A DNA stretch of 64,000 nt from RPQJ01 sp963707145 (GCA_963707145.1 CAVPOQ010000008.1:62001-126000), one strand, 5' to 3'. Shown: positions 44,538-54,009, counted from the stretch's first letter. Translations and numbers: made by a program. The notes: generated by a model not told the origin, from the letters alone.

Positions 44538-45982
44538 CGATCCGCGACGACGCGCTGGTCCTCGCGCTCGACCAGGGCAGCCACGCCAGCCGCGCCGTCC
44601 TGTTCGACGCGACCGGCAGCGTGGTCACCGAGGCGCGCCAGCCGGTGAGCACGCACCGGGAGGGCGACGTCGTCGTCGAGCAGGATCCCGGCGAACTCCT
44701 CGAGTCCGTACGCACCGCCGCCGCGGACGCCTGCGAGTCCGAAGCGGCGCGCGGGCGTCCGGTGGTGGCCGCCGGCCTCGCCACGCAGCGCTCCACGATC
44801 GTGTGCTGGGAACGCGAAAGCGGCCGCGCGCTCAGCGACGCGCTCTCCTGGCAGGACCGGCGCAACGCGGCGTGGCTCGAGCGGCTCGCGCCGCATGCCG
44901 ACGTGGTGCGCGCGATCACCGGCCTGCCGCTGTCGCCGCACTACGGCGCGAGCAAACTGCGCTGGTGCCTCGATCACCTGCCAAGCGTGCAGCGCGCCCG
45001 GGACGAGGGTCAGCTCGCTGCCGGCCCGCTGTCGAGCTTCCTCGTCGCCCGCCTCGTGGCAGGCGGCGCGTGCGTGGTCGATCCCGCGAATGCGTCGCGC
45101 ACACTGCTCTACGACCCCGCGGCGCTCGACTGGTCGCACACGCTGCTCGACCTCTTCGACATCGATCGCAGCCTGCTGCCCGCGTGCGTCGCGACCCGGC
45201 ACGCGTTCGGCACGCTCGAGGCAGGCAGGCATCGAGTCCCGCTCGCGGCGTGCACGGGCGACCAGTCGGCCGCGGCCTTCGCGTTCGGCCGGCCCGACGC
45301 GTCCTCGGCACTGGTCAACGTGGGCACCGGCGCGTTCGTGCAGCGCGTCGCCCCCGACGGCGCCGCACTGCCCCCCGGACTGCTGCGCAGCGTGCTGTGC
45401 GCCGACTCGACGGGTGCACTGCACGTCCACGAAGGCACCGTGAACGGCGCGGGCAGCGCGCTCGAGTGGCTGCGCGAGCGCATCGCGATCGATGTGGACC
45501 GCGCGCTCGCCTCACCGGCGACGACAGCGGGCGCGCCGGAGCCGCCGCTGTTCATGAACGGCGTCGGCGGGCTCGGCGCGCCGTTCTGGCAGCCGGGATT
45601 CCCCGTGGAGTTCGTCGGCGACGCCGACAGCGACGACGCGGCGAGACTGGTCGCGGTGCTCGAGAGCATCGCCTTCCTGCTGACCGTCAACCTCGAGGCG
45701 TTGCAGGTCTCCTCTCCGCTCGCACGCATCCGCGTGACGGGCGGCCTCGCGCGCAGCGACGATCTCTGCCGCAGCCTCGCCGATGCGAGCGGATTGCGCG
45801 TCGAGCGCTACGCCCTCGCCGAGGCAACGGCGCGCGGCACGGCGTTCCTCGCGGCTGGCGAGCCATCGGGATGGTGCACGGTGCCCGTCGAACGCGTCTT
45901 CGTTCCGTGCGGCGATCCCGCGCTGGCCGCGCGGTTCGCACGCTGGCGGGCCGAGATGGCACGCCGCGGCGCGCGCGCCTAG
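44534..45982 (+). CDS. FGGY-family sugar/glycerol kinase
   Basis: A 482-residue kinase of the FGGY family. Phosphate-binding loop LALDQGSHASRAVLFDATGS; GLATQRSTIVCWERESG; LSWQDRRNAAWLERLAP; SPHYGASKLRWCLDHLPS (SAxKLxWL-like, as in glycerol kinase); ACTGDQSAAAFAFG; and the nucleotide motif RVTGGLARSDDLCRSLADAS. The order and SxxKLxW segment suggest glycerol or a related polyol. Coupling to the GDPD gene supports glycerol metabolism, but family members differ in sugar. Start GTG 44534. Confidence 0.85.
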   Translation: MTIRDDALVLALDQGSHASRAVLFDATGSVVTEARQPVSTHREGDVVVEQDPGELLESVRTAAADACESEAARGRPVVAAGLATQRSTIVCWERESGRALSDALSWQDRRNAAWLERLAPHADVVRAITGLPLSPHYGASKLRWCLDHLPSVQRARDEGQLAAGPLSSFLVARLVAGGACVVDPANASRTLLYDPAALDWSHTLLDLFDIDRSLLPACVATRHAFGTLEAGRHRVPLAACTGDQSAAAFAFGRPDASSALVNVGTGAFVQRVAPDGAALPPGLLRSVLCADSTGALHVHEGTVNGAGSALEWLRERIAIDVDRALASPATTAGAPEPPLFMNGVGGLGAPFWQPGFPVEFVGDADSDDAARLVAVLESIAFLLTVNLEALQVSSPLARIRVTGGLARSDDLCRSLADASGLRVERYALAEATARGTAFLAAGEPSGWCTVPVERVFVPCGDPALAARFARWRAEMARRGARA

Positions 45983-46346
45983 CCGCAGGTCCAGGAAGAC
46001 AAGACTCGTCGGAGACGACCGGTGTCGGGCGCGGCTGAAGCATTCGACAAACGGCTTTGGTCGGGCTCGACGACGCGGGCAAAGGCGCGGTTCGGCCAGC
46101 AGCGGACCGTGTCAGCTGTCCCTTAATTGTCGGGCGGCGCGAAACGTCCGACATCGCGATGGTCGTGAGCGAAGAGCTGAAGCCTGGAGCTGCGCGGTCT
46201 GACCTCCGAGCACGACAGCGTCTAGCGCTTGTTCCCCCCGGCCCAGTCGTGCCCGCACTCTGCCGACCGCCCTCTAAACGTCGTGCAGTCGTTTGCTACA
46301 CTGCCAAGATCCTGGCCATCTCATCGGTTAGGTCACGGAGCGAGCA
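45983..46346. other. 364-base non-coding stretch, lower GC at its end
   Basis: No supported gene. Composition falls toward the right. Near 46290 a TTGCTACACTG sequence gives a -10-like TACACT that could serve the next gene. No further structure is visible to me. Confidence 0.4.
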
Positions 46347-46691
46347 ATGAATAAGGTGTTTGTCTTGCTGTCGCTTTGCGTCCTGTTGGCGTCGAACGCA
46401 GTGGCGCAGTTCACCGGCCCCGCCGAGACAGGGCCGACGAGCACGGTTGCCCAGGTTCGTGAGGCGCGGCTTGGTAGCTACGTCACGCTCACAGGAAACA
46501 TCGTCGCCCATCAGAGAGAGGATTACTTTACGTTTCGCGATGCTTCGGGCGACATCCGTGTCGAGATCGAGGACTCGGTCTGGCAGAACCGTTCGGTCGG
46601 GCCAGGGACCAAGGTCCGGCTGTTGGCGGAAGTCGATCAAGGCGTTGCAGGCCGGTATCTCTGGGTCAAGTCGCTGCAAATCGTTGACTGA
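46347..46691 (+). CDS. Periplasmic OB-fold (YgiW/YdeI, BOF) protein
   Basis: A 114-residue protein: signal peptide (VFVLLSLCVLLASNAVAQ), then FTGPAETGPTSTVAQVREA and the bacterial OB-fold core RLGSYVTLTGNIVAHQREDY, FTFRDASGDIRVEIEDSVW. This is the BOF (DUF388) family of YgiW and YdeI, small periplasmic stress-tolerance proteins of unclear mechanism. Its codon use is less GC-rich than the neighbours, hinting at transfer or relaxed selection. Confidence 0.88.
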   Translation: MNKVFVLLSLCVLLASNAVAQFTGPAETGPTSTVAQVREARLGSYVTLTGNIVAHQREDYFTFRDASGDIRVEIEDSVWQNRSVGPGTKVRLLAEVDQGVAGRYLWVKSLQIVD

Positions 46692-46758
46692 TCTTCCTGC
46701 AGACGCAGGCATTCAGTCCCTCCTGCGCTTCAGCGACTCGCGTGAGTCGACGACGACC

Positions 46759-47770
46759 TCAGGCGCTGCCGAGCGTCGCGAGCACCTCGCGTTCGAGCCA
46801 TGTGCTGCCGTGTCCGCCCTCGAAGAAGCCGCAGTGGCCGCCGAGCGACGTGCAGGTGATCTCGAGCGCGGCTGGACGCGCGAGGCGCGCGAGGTCCACG
46901 GCGGGGATGATCGGGTCGTCGGCGGCCGCGATGATGCGCGCCGGGTGGACGAGCGTCGCAAGCGCGTCGTCCACGATCGCATAGCCGTGCAGGTAGACGC
47001 CGAGCGACTCGAAGCCGCCGTAGGTGCACACGAGGTGCTCGGTCATCGCGGTGAGAGTGTCGAGCTTGAGCGCCGGCGCCGAGGTCGTAGCGGTCGGGCC
47101 ACGCCGCCTGCTTCCTGCGCAGCGAGCGGCGCCATTTCCAGATGAAGTAGCGACGGTACAGCGCCCAGCCGCGCTCGAGCCGCTCGAGCGTGTGCGCGGG
47201 GTCGAGCACCGGGCAGACGGCGACGATGCGCTCGAGGTGCAGACCCGCAGTCGCGGCCCGTGCACCCACGCGCAGGCAGAAGTTGCCGCCGAGGGAGAAG
47301 CCGACGAGATTGAGTCCCTGTCCCGGCGCGAGCGCCTGCAGCCGCTGCACGGCGCCCACCACCTCGGCGATGCGGCAGGAGTGGAAGAGCTCCGGGTTGA
47401 GGTGATGGCTGTCGCCGTGGTCGCGCAGGTTGAGCCGCAGCACCTCGTAGCCGCGCTCGAGCAGCAACTGACCGAGCGCCAGCACGTAGAGCGAGTCGGC
47501 GCTGCCTTCCCAGCCGTGCAGCAGCACCACGAGGCGCGCGGCCGGCGGGCGCCCGAGGCGCTGCTGGGTGGCGCGGTGCGCGAGCAGCCGCACGCCCTCG
47601 CCACAATCGAGCACCTCGGGCGTCGACGCGTCGAGCAGCGCTCGGCAGCGCCGTTCGACGGCCGCCCGGCGCAGCGGCAGGCTCGGGACGATGGACTGCA
47701 GGTGCCGGCTACGGAGCCACGCCGGCGGCCGGAAGTCGTCGGCGCCCGCGCCGGGCGCGGTGTCGCTCAC
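46759..47770 (-). CDS. YheT-family alpha/beta hydrolase, one frameshift
   Basis: About 336 residues when one extra base near 47087 is ignored. The first part has RPPAWLRSRHLQSIVPSL (the YheT opening), LVVLLHGWEGSADSLY, RLNLRDHGDSHHLNPELFHS and the nucleophile elbow LVGFSLGGNFCLRVG. After the break come KLDTLTAMTEHLVCTYGGF, AADDPIIPAVDLARLA (Asp) and SLGGHCGFFEGGHGSTWLE (His). The Ser-Asp-His triad is therefore complete across the two frames. YheT-like hydrolases act on esters or lipids of uncertain identity. Start taken at GTG 47770. Confidence 0.85.
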
Positions 47771-47804
47771 CGGCGGGACTGCCCGGTCGCTCGGGCCGGA
47801 TGCG

Positions 47805-49301
47805 TCATCCCGCCGGCACCGCCCGGAACTCGACGCGGTTGTTCTGCACCGCCACGGCGTTCCAGTCGCCGGCCGTGCTGCCCTCGCGCGGCTTCGGATA
47901 CGGGATCGCGTGGCGCCGGTCGGCGTTGACGATCTGGACCTCGACGGCACCGCCTGAGCGCTGGCGCAGGGTCGCGACGAAGTTCGCGAAGTCCACGGAC
48001 TGGTGCCGCGCCGCCGTCAGCGAGTCGTCGAAGGGATTGCCGATGACGTCGCACTCGACGCTGGGCCGTGCCGCCGCGGTCGGCTCGAAGCCTTCGCTGG
48101 TGCCGCCCGAAAGGCAGAAATCGCCGGTGTGCGTCTCGACGACGACGCGGCCCCGGAACTGCTGCGACTCGAGCGTCGCAGCGAGTTCCCTCAGGCGCTC
48201 GAGGCGCTCTCCCGACAGTGGAATCTCGCCGTAGGGCACGTACTCGACCGCGAGCGGTGCGCCGCCGGGGACCGTGGCCGGTGCGGCAGCCGGCGCGCCG
48301 GCAGGGACACCGGCGGCTGGTGCCGCTCCGGGCGACGCAACGACTGCGGCTGCGGCCGCGGCGAGGGCGGCGCTTTCCGCACGGCGGGCGGCCGCCGCGG
48401 CCTCGTTCGCACCGGACAGGGCCGACCTCGATTCCACGAGTTCGCGGGCCAGCGCTTCGTTGCGCCCCGCGGCCTGCCAGAAGAGGTAACCGAGGATCGC
48501 GGCCGGCACCGCCGCGAGCAGCGCCGTGAGCGCAACCGGCCACCACGGGGTCGGCGGCGGCGGCGGCGGCGGCGCGGGTTCCAGGACCGGCAGCGGCAGA
48601 GCCGCCTTTTCGGTCGCCTCCCGGAACTCGCCGCTGATGCGGCGGGCGAACGCCTCGAACGTCGCCAGCATGAAGCGGCGCTGCTCGGCGAGCTGGTCGC
48701 GCATGGCCTGCTGCAGCGACTCGCGCAGGCTGCCCTGCAGCTCCGACAGAGGCACCGCCCAGCTGGCCGTCGAGCCGGTGCCGACAGCCTCTCCGACCGC
48801 TGCCGCCGCAGCAGTGGCAGCTGCTTCCGCACTGCCCTCCAGGGCCGCGGCGTGGGCCGCCGCGGCGCCAGCCGCAGCGGACTGCCGCGACCCGTCGAAC
48901 AGCGCCGAGCGGGGCTGGCGGCGGTCGGGCAGCAGGTGCAACTGGTAGAGCACGCGCGAGACGTCCACCGGCCGCACGGTCTTCGGCAGCACGCCGACCG
49001 CGCCGAGCGCGCGCGCCTGGCTGACGTACAGCTCACCTTCCTGCGAGGTGTACATCATCAACGGGATCGTCGCCGTCTGGGGATCGCCCTTGATTGCCTG
49101 CACGGCCTGGAAGCCGTCCATGCCGGGCATGAGGTGATCCATGAAGATCACATCCGGCCGGTGCTGGCGCAGGTACTCCAGCGCCTGCTCGGCCGACTCG
49201 GCGGTGTCCACCGCCATGCCGTGCTGCTCGAGCATGCGGCTCAGGATCACCCGGGCCGACCGCGAATCGTCCACGATCAGGGCCCGCTTGCCCGTCGTCA
49301 T
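47805..49301 (-). CDS. Response-regulator receiver fused to a membrane anchor and OmpA-like exported domain
   Basis: A 498-residue fusion. Residues 1-125 form a CheY-like receiver: ALIVDDSRSARVILSRML (acid pair), VIFMDHLMPGMDGFQ (phospho-Asp), MYTSQ (Thr/Ser switch) and VLPKTVRPVDVS (Lys). Then an alanine-rich linker, a helical region rich in Gln/Arg, a proline run (EPAPPPPPPPTPWW), one transmembrane helix (PVALTALLAAVPAAILGYLF), another coiled/Ala-rich stretch, and a C-terminal domain VEYVPYGEIPLSGERLERLR with RGRVVVETHTGDF and FANFVATLRQRSGGAVEVQI resembling a diverged OmpA-like domain. A receiver joined to an exported domain is unusual. No cognate kinase is adjacent. Confidence 0.82.
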   Translation of the reverse strand: MTTGKRALIVDDSRSARVILSRMLEQHGMAVDTAESAEQALEYLRQHRPDVIFMDHLMPGMDGFQAVQAIKGDPQTATIPLMMYTSQEGELYVSQARALGAVGVLPKTVRPVDVSRVLYQLHLLPDRRQPRSALFDGSRQSAAAGAAAAHAAALEGSAEAAATAAAAAVGEAVGTGSTASWAVPLSELQGSLRESLQQAMRDQLAEQRRFMLATFEAFARRISGEFREATEKAALPLPVLEPAPPPPPPPTPWWPVALTALLAAVPAAILGYLFWQAAGRNEALARELVESRSALSGANEAAAAARRAESAALAAAAAAVVASPGAAPAAGVPAGAPAAAPATVPGGAPLAVEYVPYGEIPLSGERLERLRELAATLESQQFRGRVVVETHTGDFCLSGGTSEGFEPTAAARPSVECDVIGNPFDDSLTAARHQSVDFANFVATLRQRSGGAVEVQIVNADRRHAIPYPKPREGSTAGDWNAVAVQNNRVEFRAVPAG

Positions 49302-49460
49302 TCCTGAAGGTCCCCAAGGAGGGCGGGCCGACTGCCGCCACGGATACAGGCTTTCTACCTTGAACCGGCCGGCAAGCCAATCCCGGCAACCCCCTCTGGC
49401 CCGGCACTCGGCCCGGCGTATGCTCTCGTTCTCGTATTAGAAAGAGAACGGAGGCATCCA

Positions 49461-51509
49461 ATGCCCTATACCACCGCGGACATCCGCAACATCGCACTGG
49501 TGGGCCAGGCCGGCGCGGGCAAGACGCTGCTGGCCGAGGCCTTGCTCGCGCAGTCCGGAGCCATCCGGTCCAAGGGGTCGCTCGCCCGCGGCACGACGGT
49601 GTGCGACTTCGATCCTCAGGAGAAGTCCCTGCTGCACTCCCTCGACGCGGCCGTCTGCGGCTTCGAAACGCAGGGTCGGCGCGTCAACGTCATCGACACG
49701 CCCGGGTATCCCGACTTCCTCGGCCGCAGCCTCGTCGCCCTCGAGGCCGTCGAGACGGCCGTGATCGTCGTGAGCGCGGTGAATGGCGTCGAGCCGATGA
49801 CCCAGCGCATGATGGATTTCGCCAAGGCGCGCGGCCTGTGCCGGATGGTCGTGATCAACAAGATCGACAGCAAGGAGGCCCGCACCGAGGAAGTGCTCGC
49901 CGAGATCCGCGACACGTTCGGCAAGGCCTGCCTGCCGCTCAACCTGCCGGCCGACGGCGGCCAGTCCGTGGTGGACTGCTTCTTCCAGCCACCCGGCAAG
50001 GCGGCGGACTTCTCCTCGGTCGAGGCCGCCCACACCGAGATCATCGACCAGGTGGTCGAGGTGGACGAGGAGCTGATGGCGCTCTACCTCGAGCAGGGCT
50101 CGGAGCTCTCGCCCGAACAGCTGCACGACCCGTTCGAGAAGGCGCTGCGCGAGGACCACCTCGTGCCGATCTGCTTCTGCTCCGCCGAGACCGGCGCGGG
50201 CATCCCCGAGCTGCTCGAGGTTCTGGCGCGACTCGCGCCGAACCCGACCGAGGGAAATCCACCGCCGTTCCTCAAGGGCGAAGGCGCCGACGCGGTCCGC
50301 GTCGAAGTCGCGCCCGACCCGTCGAAGCACGTCATCGCGCACGTGTTCAAGATCGCCATCGACCCGTTCGTCGGCAAGCTCGGCGTCTTCCGCGTGCACC
50401 AGGGCACCGTGAAGGCCGGCTCGCAGCTGCTCGTCGGCGACGGCCGCAAGCCGGTCAAGTTCGCGCATCTCTTCCAGCTGCAGGGCAAGGAGCACATTGA
50501 GATCCCCGCCGCGATCCCCGGCGACATCTGCGCCGTGGCGAAAATCGACGAGCTGCACTTCGACGCCGTGCTGCACGACTCCCACGACGAGGATCACCAC
50601 CACCTGAAGTCGGTCGCCTTCCCGCCGCCGATGCTCGGCCTGGCGATCCGCGCCGAGAAGCGCGGCGACGAGCAGAAGCTCTCCGAGGGGCTGCACCGCC
50701 TCGTGGCCGAGGATCCGTGCGTGCGCGTCGAGCACCACACCGCACAGAACGAGACCGTGCTCTACGGCCTCGGCGACCTGCACCTGCGCGTCATGCTGCA
50801 GCGGCTCACCGAGCGCTACGGCGTGGCCGTCAAGACCAGTCCGCCGAGCGTGCCGTACCGCGAGACGATCACGCGCCCGGCCGAGGCACATCACCGCCAC
50901 AAGAAGCAGACCGGCGGCGCCGGCCAGTTCGGCGAGGTGTACCTGCGCATCGAGCCGCTCGAGCGCGGCAAGGGTTTCGAGTTCGTCGACGACGTGGTCG
51001 GCGGCGCGATCCCCGGGCAGTTCATCCCCGCGGTCGAGAAGGGCGTGCGCCAGGTGCTGGCCGGTGGCGCCATCGCGGGCTTCGAGCTGCAGGACGTGCG
51101 CGTCAGCGTGTACGACGGCAAGCACCATCCGGTGGACTCCAAGGAAGTGGCGTTCGTCGCGGCGGGCAAGAAGGCGTTCATCGCCGCGATCAGGGAGGCG
51201 GCACCGATCGTGCTCGAGCCGATCGTGCGCGTGGCGATCAGCACGCCGGCGGCGTCGATCGGCGACGTGACGAGCGACCTCGCGACGCGACGCGCGCGCA
51301 TCAGCGGTCAGGACTCGCTGCCGGGAGGGCGCGCGGAAATCGCGGCACTGGTGCCGCTCGCCGAACTGCAGGACTACCTGTCGCGCCTCAAGGCCCTCAC
51401 GGGCGGCGAAGGCACCTACACCATGGACTTGAGCCACTACGACCCGGTGCCGCCGCGCAGGCAACAGGAACTGGTTGCCGCCTTCAAGCCGCAGGAAGAG
51501 GCGGACTGA
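49461..51509 (+). CDS. Elongation-factor-G-like GTPase (EF-G2 type)
   Basis: A 682-residue translational GTPase with EF-G domain order. The G domain differs from true EF-G: P-loop is GQAGAGKTLLAE, and switch II reads DTPGYPDFLG where canonical EF-G has DTPGHVD, so the catalytic His is replaced by Tyr. NKID is kept. Domain II/III: SKHVIAHVFKIAIDPFVGKL and GLGDLHLRVMLQRL. Domain IV lacks the usual length changes and ends TYTMDLSHYDPVP. This is the EF-G-like paralogue found beside, not instead of, FusA. Its role is unclear; slow GTP hydrolysis is expected. Confidence 0.88.
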   Translation: MPYTTADIRNIALVGQAGAGKTLLAEALLAQSGAIRSKGSLARGTTVCDFDPQEKSLLHSLDAAVCGFETQGRRVNVIDTPGYPDFLGRSLVALEAVETAVIVVSAVNGVEPMTQRMMDFAKARGLCRMVVINKIDSKEARTEEVLAEIRDTFGKACLPLNLPADGGQSVVDCFFQPPGKAADFSSVEAAHTEIIDQVVEVDEELMALYLEQGSELSPEQLHDPFEKALREDHLVPICFCSAETGAGIPELLEVLARLAPNPTEGNPPPFLKGEGADAVRVEVAPDPSKHVIAHVFKIAIDPFVGKLGVFRVHQGTVKAGSQLLVGDGRKPVKFAHLFQLQGKEHIEIPAAIPGDICAVAKIDELHFDAVLHDSHDEDHHHLKSVAFPPPMLGLAIRAEKRGDEQKLSEGLHRLVAEDPCVRVEHHTAQNETVLYGLGDLHLRVMLQRLTERYGVAVKTSPPSVPYRETITRPAEAHHRHKKQTGGAGQFGEVYLRIEPLERGKGFEFVDDVVGGAIPGQFIPAVEKGVRQVLAGGAIAGFELQDVRVSVYDGKHHPVDSKEVAFVAAGKKAFIAAIREAAPIVLEPIVRVAISTPAASIGDVTSDLATRRARISGQDSLPGGRAEIAALVPLAELQDYLSRLKALTGGEGTYTMDLSHYDPVPPRRQQELVAAFKPQEEAD

Positions 51510-51531
51510 CGGTCGCGTCGGAGAGACGACG

Positions 51532-52375
51532 CTGTACGCGTTCGTGCACATCGAGAAGACCGCGGGCAGGACGGTGCGGGCCGTCCTGCTGCGGTCGTTC
51601 GGTGCGGGGCATTGCGAGATCCGCACGCCGTACGCGCCGCCGCGAGCCCGAGCTCGAGGACCGGCGCGTGCACGTCACGGCCGCCGACCTGCACCGGGTG
51701 CGGCGCATCTACCGAGGCCTGCGCGGCATCGCAGGCCACAACGTCAAGCCCTATGCGGACCTCGACGTCGAGTGCCCGGGCATCCGCTACTTCACGTTCC
51801 TGCGCGATCCCGTGAAGCGCTACCTGTCGCACTTCAAGAACCGCTCGCGCGCCTACGGCCGCGAGGACTTCGAGCGCTGGGCCGGCGCGTCGTGGACCCA
51901 CGACTGGCAGACGAAGATGATCGCGGGCGAGGCGAGCGCTCAGAAGGCGATCGACCTGCTCGCGACGCGCGTCGGATTCGTCGGCCTGACGGAGACCTTC
52001 GACGAGTCGCTGCTCGAGCTCGGACAGTGGCTCGGCGAGCCCGGCTTCCGGCCGGAGTACCGCCCGGTGAACCGCCTCGAGGAGAAGAGCCGCAGCCGCG
52101 ATGTGGCCCGGGAACAGACCGACCTCGGCTACCTCGAGGAACCCGCGATCCGCGAGCGGCTGCGCGCGCTCAACGCGCTCGACCAGCAGGTCTACGATTT
52201 CGCCGTCCGCGAGTTCTGCTCTCGCCAGCGGCTCGACTACCGCGGCGACCTCGCCGCGGACGTGGCCGCGCTGCGGGAGCGCAACCGGCAGGCGACCGAC
52301 TGGGACGAGCCGCTGTCGAGCCGCCTGCTGCGCAACTGGGTGTACAAGCCGGCGCTGATGCTGCGCCTCGCCTGA
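51532..52375 (+). CDS. Sulfotransferase (family 2-like), one frameshift, start uncertain
   Basis: About 280 residues if one extra base near 51640 is ignored. The N-terminus LYAFVHIEKTAGRTVRAVLL is the 5'-PSB loop of the HIEKTAG type. Then GIRYFTFLRDPVKRYLSHFK (3'-phosphate site), FVGLTETFDESLLELGQWLG and a C-terminal LNALDQQVYDFAVREFCSRQ. It likely sulfates a glycan or lipid using PAPS. No ATG precedes the motif; the frame starts with CTG 51532 after GGAGAG, or GTG 51544, or there is another lost base. It follows the EF-G paralogue by about 22 bases. Confidence 0.82.
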
Positions 52376-52381
52376 GGCGGC

Positions 52382-53053
52382 TCAACTCTCGTCGCGTTCC
52401 GAGGGATCGCGCAACTCGATGCCGAGGCTGCGCCGGAGCCGGCGCCACACGGGCCGCCACGGCTGGTCGGGACGGGTCGGATTGGCGTGCGGCCACGGCA
52501 GCTCGGGGATCGGCGCCCCGAGGAACGCGCACAGGCGATCCCAGGTTCCCTCCCGCGTCGGGTCGAACTCGAAGTACTGCTCGCCACGGGTGGCGAAGAA
52601 CTCGCGCACCGCGGCATTGTGCGCGCGGTACGCATCGAGCCACGCCTGGCGGCTCTCGGGGCTGCGCGACGGGTTCGCGTGCGGACCGAACATCCACTCC
52701 CGCATCGGGCGCATGCGCCGGTGGCGGAAGAACTTCACGCAGCTGTCGATCCAGCGCTGTTCCTCGCGCACCGTGAGGATGTACTTCGCGTCCGGGTACA
52801 TCTCATAGATCTGGCGCCAGATGCGGAAGTACGGGTTGTCGGTGAACGCGTCGAACATCTCGAAGGTCGGCAGGCGGTAGTCGCCCGCGTCGATCTGCTT
52901 GATCAGCGTCGCACCGTCGTCTGCCCCCGGATAGCTGCCGAGCTTGTCGCCGTTGACGGTGTGGTACCCGAGGATGCGCAGCGCGTCGTACAGCGTGGTG
53001 GTGCCGGTCTTGTAGAAGCCGATGCCGAAGATCTTGCCGTCGTGCTGGGCCAT
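52382..53053 (-). CDS. Sulfotransferase family protein (Sulfotransfer_4-like)
   Basis: A 223-residue protein with the PAPS loop IFGIGFYKTGTTTLYDALRI and a later KYILTVREEQRWIDSCVKFF region for the 3'-phosphate, plus AYRAHNAAVREFFATRGEQY. This is the Sulfotransfer_4 type, often predicted to act on lipids or small molecules. ATG 53053 has GGAG five bases upstream, so I prefer it to GTG 53059. It converges on the previous sulfotransferase, six bases apart. Confidence 0.88.
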   Translation of the reverse strand: MAQHDGKIFGIGFYKTGTTTLYDALRILGYHTVNGDKLGSYPGADDGATLIKQIDAGDYRLPTFEMFDAFTDNPYFRIWRQIYEMYPDAKYILTVREEQRWIDSCVKFFRHRRMRPMREWMFGPHANPSRSPESRQAWLDAYRAHNAAVREFFATRGEQYFEFDPTREGTWDRLCAFLGAPIPELPWPHANPTRPDQPWRPVWRRLRRSLGIELRDPSERDES

Positions 53054-53064
53054 GGCCACTCCGT

Positions 53065-53952
53065 TCAGCCGCGCCGGCGAGCGAGGTCCTGCACCTCGTC
53101 GGCCAGCGCCAGCAGTTCGCGCCGGGCCGCGGCGCGCTGTTCAGGGGTGAGCGTCGCGTCGAGACCGGTCATGAGTTCCACCAGTGCGTCGCGGCGGCGT
53201 TCCACCGCGGCCCGGTACTGCGGCGTCCACAGATCGTCCGGACGTGCGACCAGCACCTGCATGCGCGCGTCGAATTCCGCGCGGCGATGACGCAGCGCGA
53301 GCGCTTCGGCGAGGCTCGCGCGCCAGACGCGGCGGTTGTCCAGCCACTCCGGCACGAACGAGGGCGAGTCCGCCACGTGCGCACGAACCAGCGCCCGCTG
53401 CGGCGTCGTGAGTGGGCCGGTGAAGCGCTCGAGCGCGCGACGCACGGACTTCTCCCGCCGCGCGTCGCGCTCGGCGGGGCTGCGCGAGGCGAACTCGCGT
53501 CGCTCCTTGTCGTCCACGCGCTCGAGGCTCGCGAGCAGCTCCTCGACCTGCGCGTCGGTGAAGGTCGCGGCGATCGCGGCATAGCCCGGCGCGGCCTGCT
53601 CGAACACCTCGCGCCAGTAGTCCTCGGTGCGCCGGCTCGCCGCGAACCAGTCCTCGCGACCGGCGCCGCGTTCGACAGCGCCCGCCATCTCGCGCAGGAA
53701 CGCCGAGTAGCGCTCGAGTTCGGAGCTGCGGTGCCACTGGAGGTTGTCGGCGAGGATCCGCTTCAGCTGCGCGGACTGGCTGGCGTCGAGCGTGACGAGC
53801 CCCTGCAGATAGAAGCCCACCACGGTGTCGAGCCGCGGGTAGACGAGGCCGACGCCGCAGCCCGCGAGCCCGAGCGCAACCGCAACCATGGTCAGCCAGC
53901 GCCGCAGCGCGGCGTGCACTCGACGGGCGGCGGACGCGGCGGCGGGCGGCAT
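53065..53952 (-). CDS. DUF6279-like lipoprotein
   Basis: A 295-residue lipoprotein: the signal ends in TMVAVALGLAGCGVGLVYPR (lipobox LAGC). The mature part is helical, with YPRLDTVVGFYLQGLVTLDA, LQWHRSSELERYSAFLREMA and ERFTGPLTTPQRALVRAHVA, the pattern of the DUF6279 family in gammaproteobacteria. It is probably an outer-membrane-anchored periplasmic protein; role unknown. I chose ATG 53952 over 53985 because it gives a compact signal peptide. It overlaps the promoter region of the sulfotransferase downstream. Confidence 0.8.
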   Translation of the reverse strand: MPPAAASAARRVHAALRRWLTMVAVALGLAGCGVGLVYPRLDTVVGFYLQGLVTLDASQSAQLKRILADNLQWHRSSELERYSAFLREMAGAVERGAGREDWFAASRRTEDYWREVFEQAAPGYAAIAATFTDAQVEELLASLERVDDKERREFASRSPAERDARREKSVRRALERFTGPLTTPQRALVRAHVADSPSFVPEWLDNRRVWRASLAEALALRHRRAEFDARMQVLVARPDDLWTPQYRAAVERRRDALVELMTGLDATLTPEQRAAARRELLALADEVQDLARRRG

Positions 53953-54009
53953 GTTGACGTGACTCAAGGCGGGCTCGGGCGGCACTTTCTGGCGACATCC
54001 GGGGAGACT

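Noticed and set aside
49437..51626. A 729-residue minus-strand frame opposite the EF-G paralogue
   Set aside because: Antisense shadow of a clear gene in high-GC DNA, without domains.
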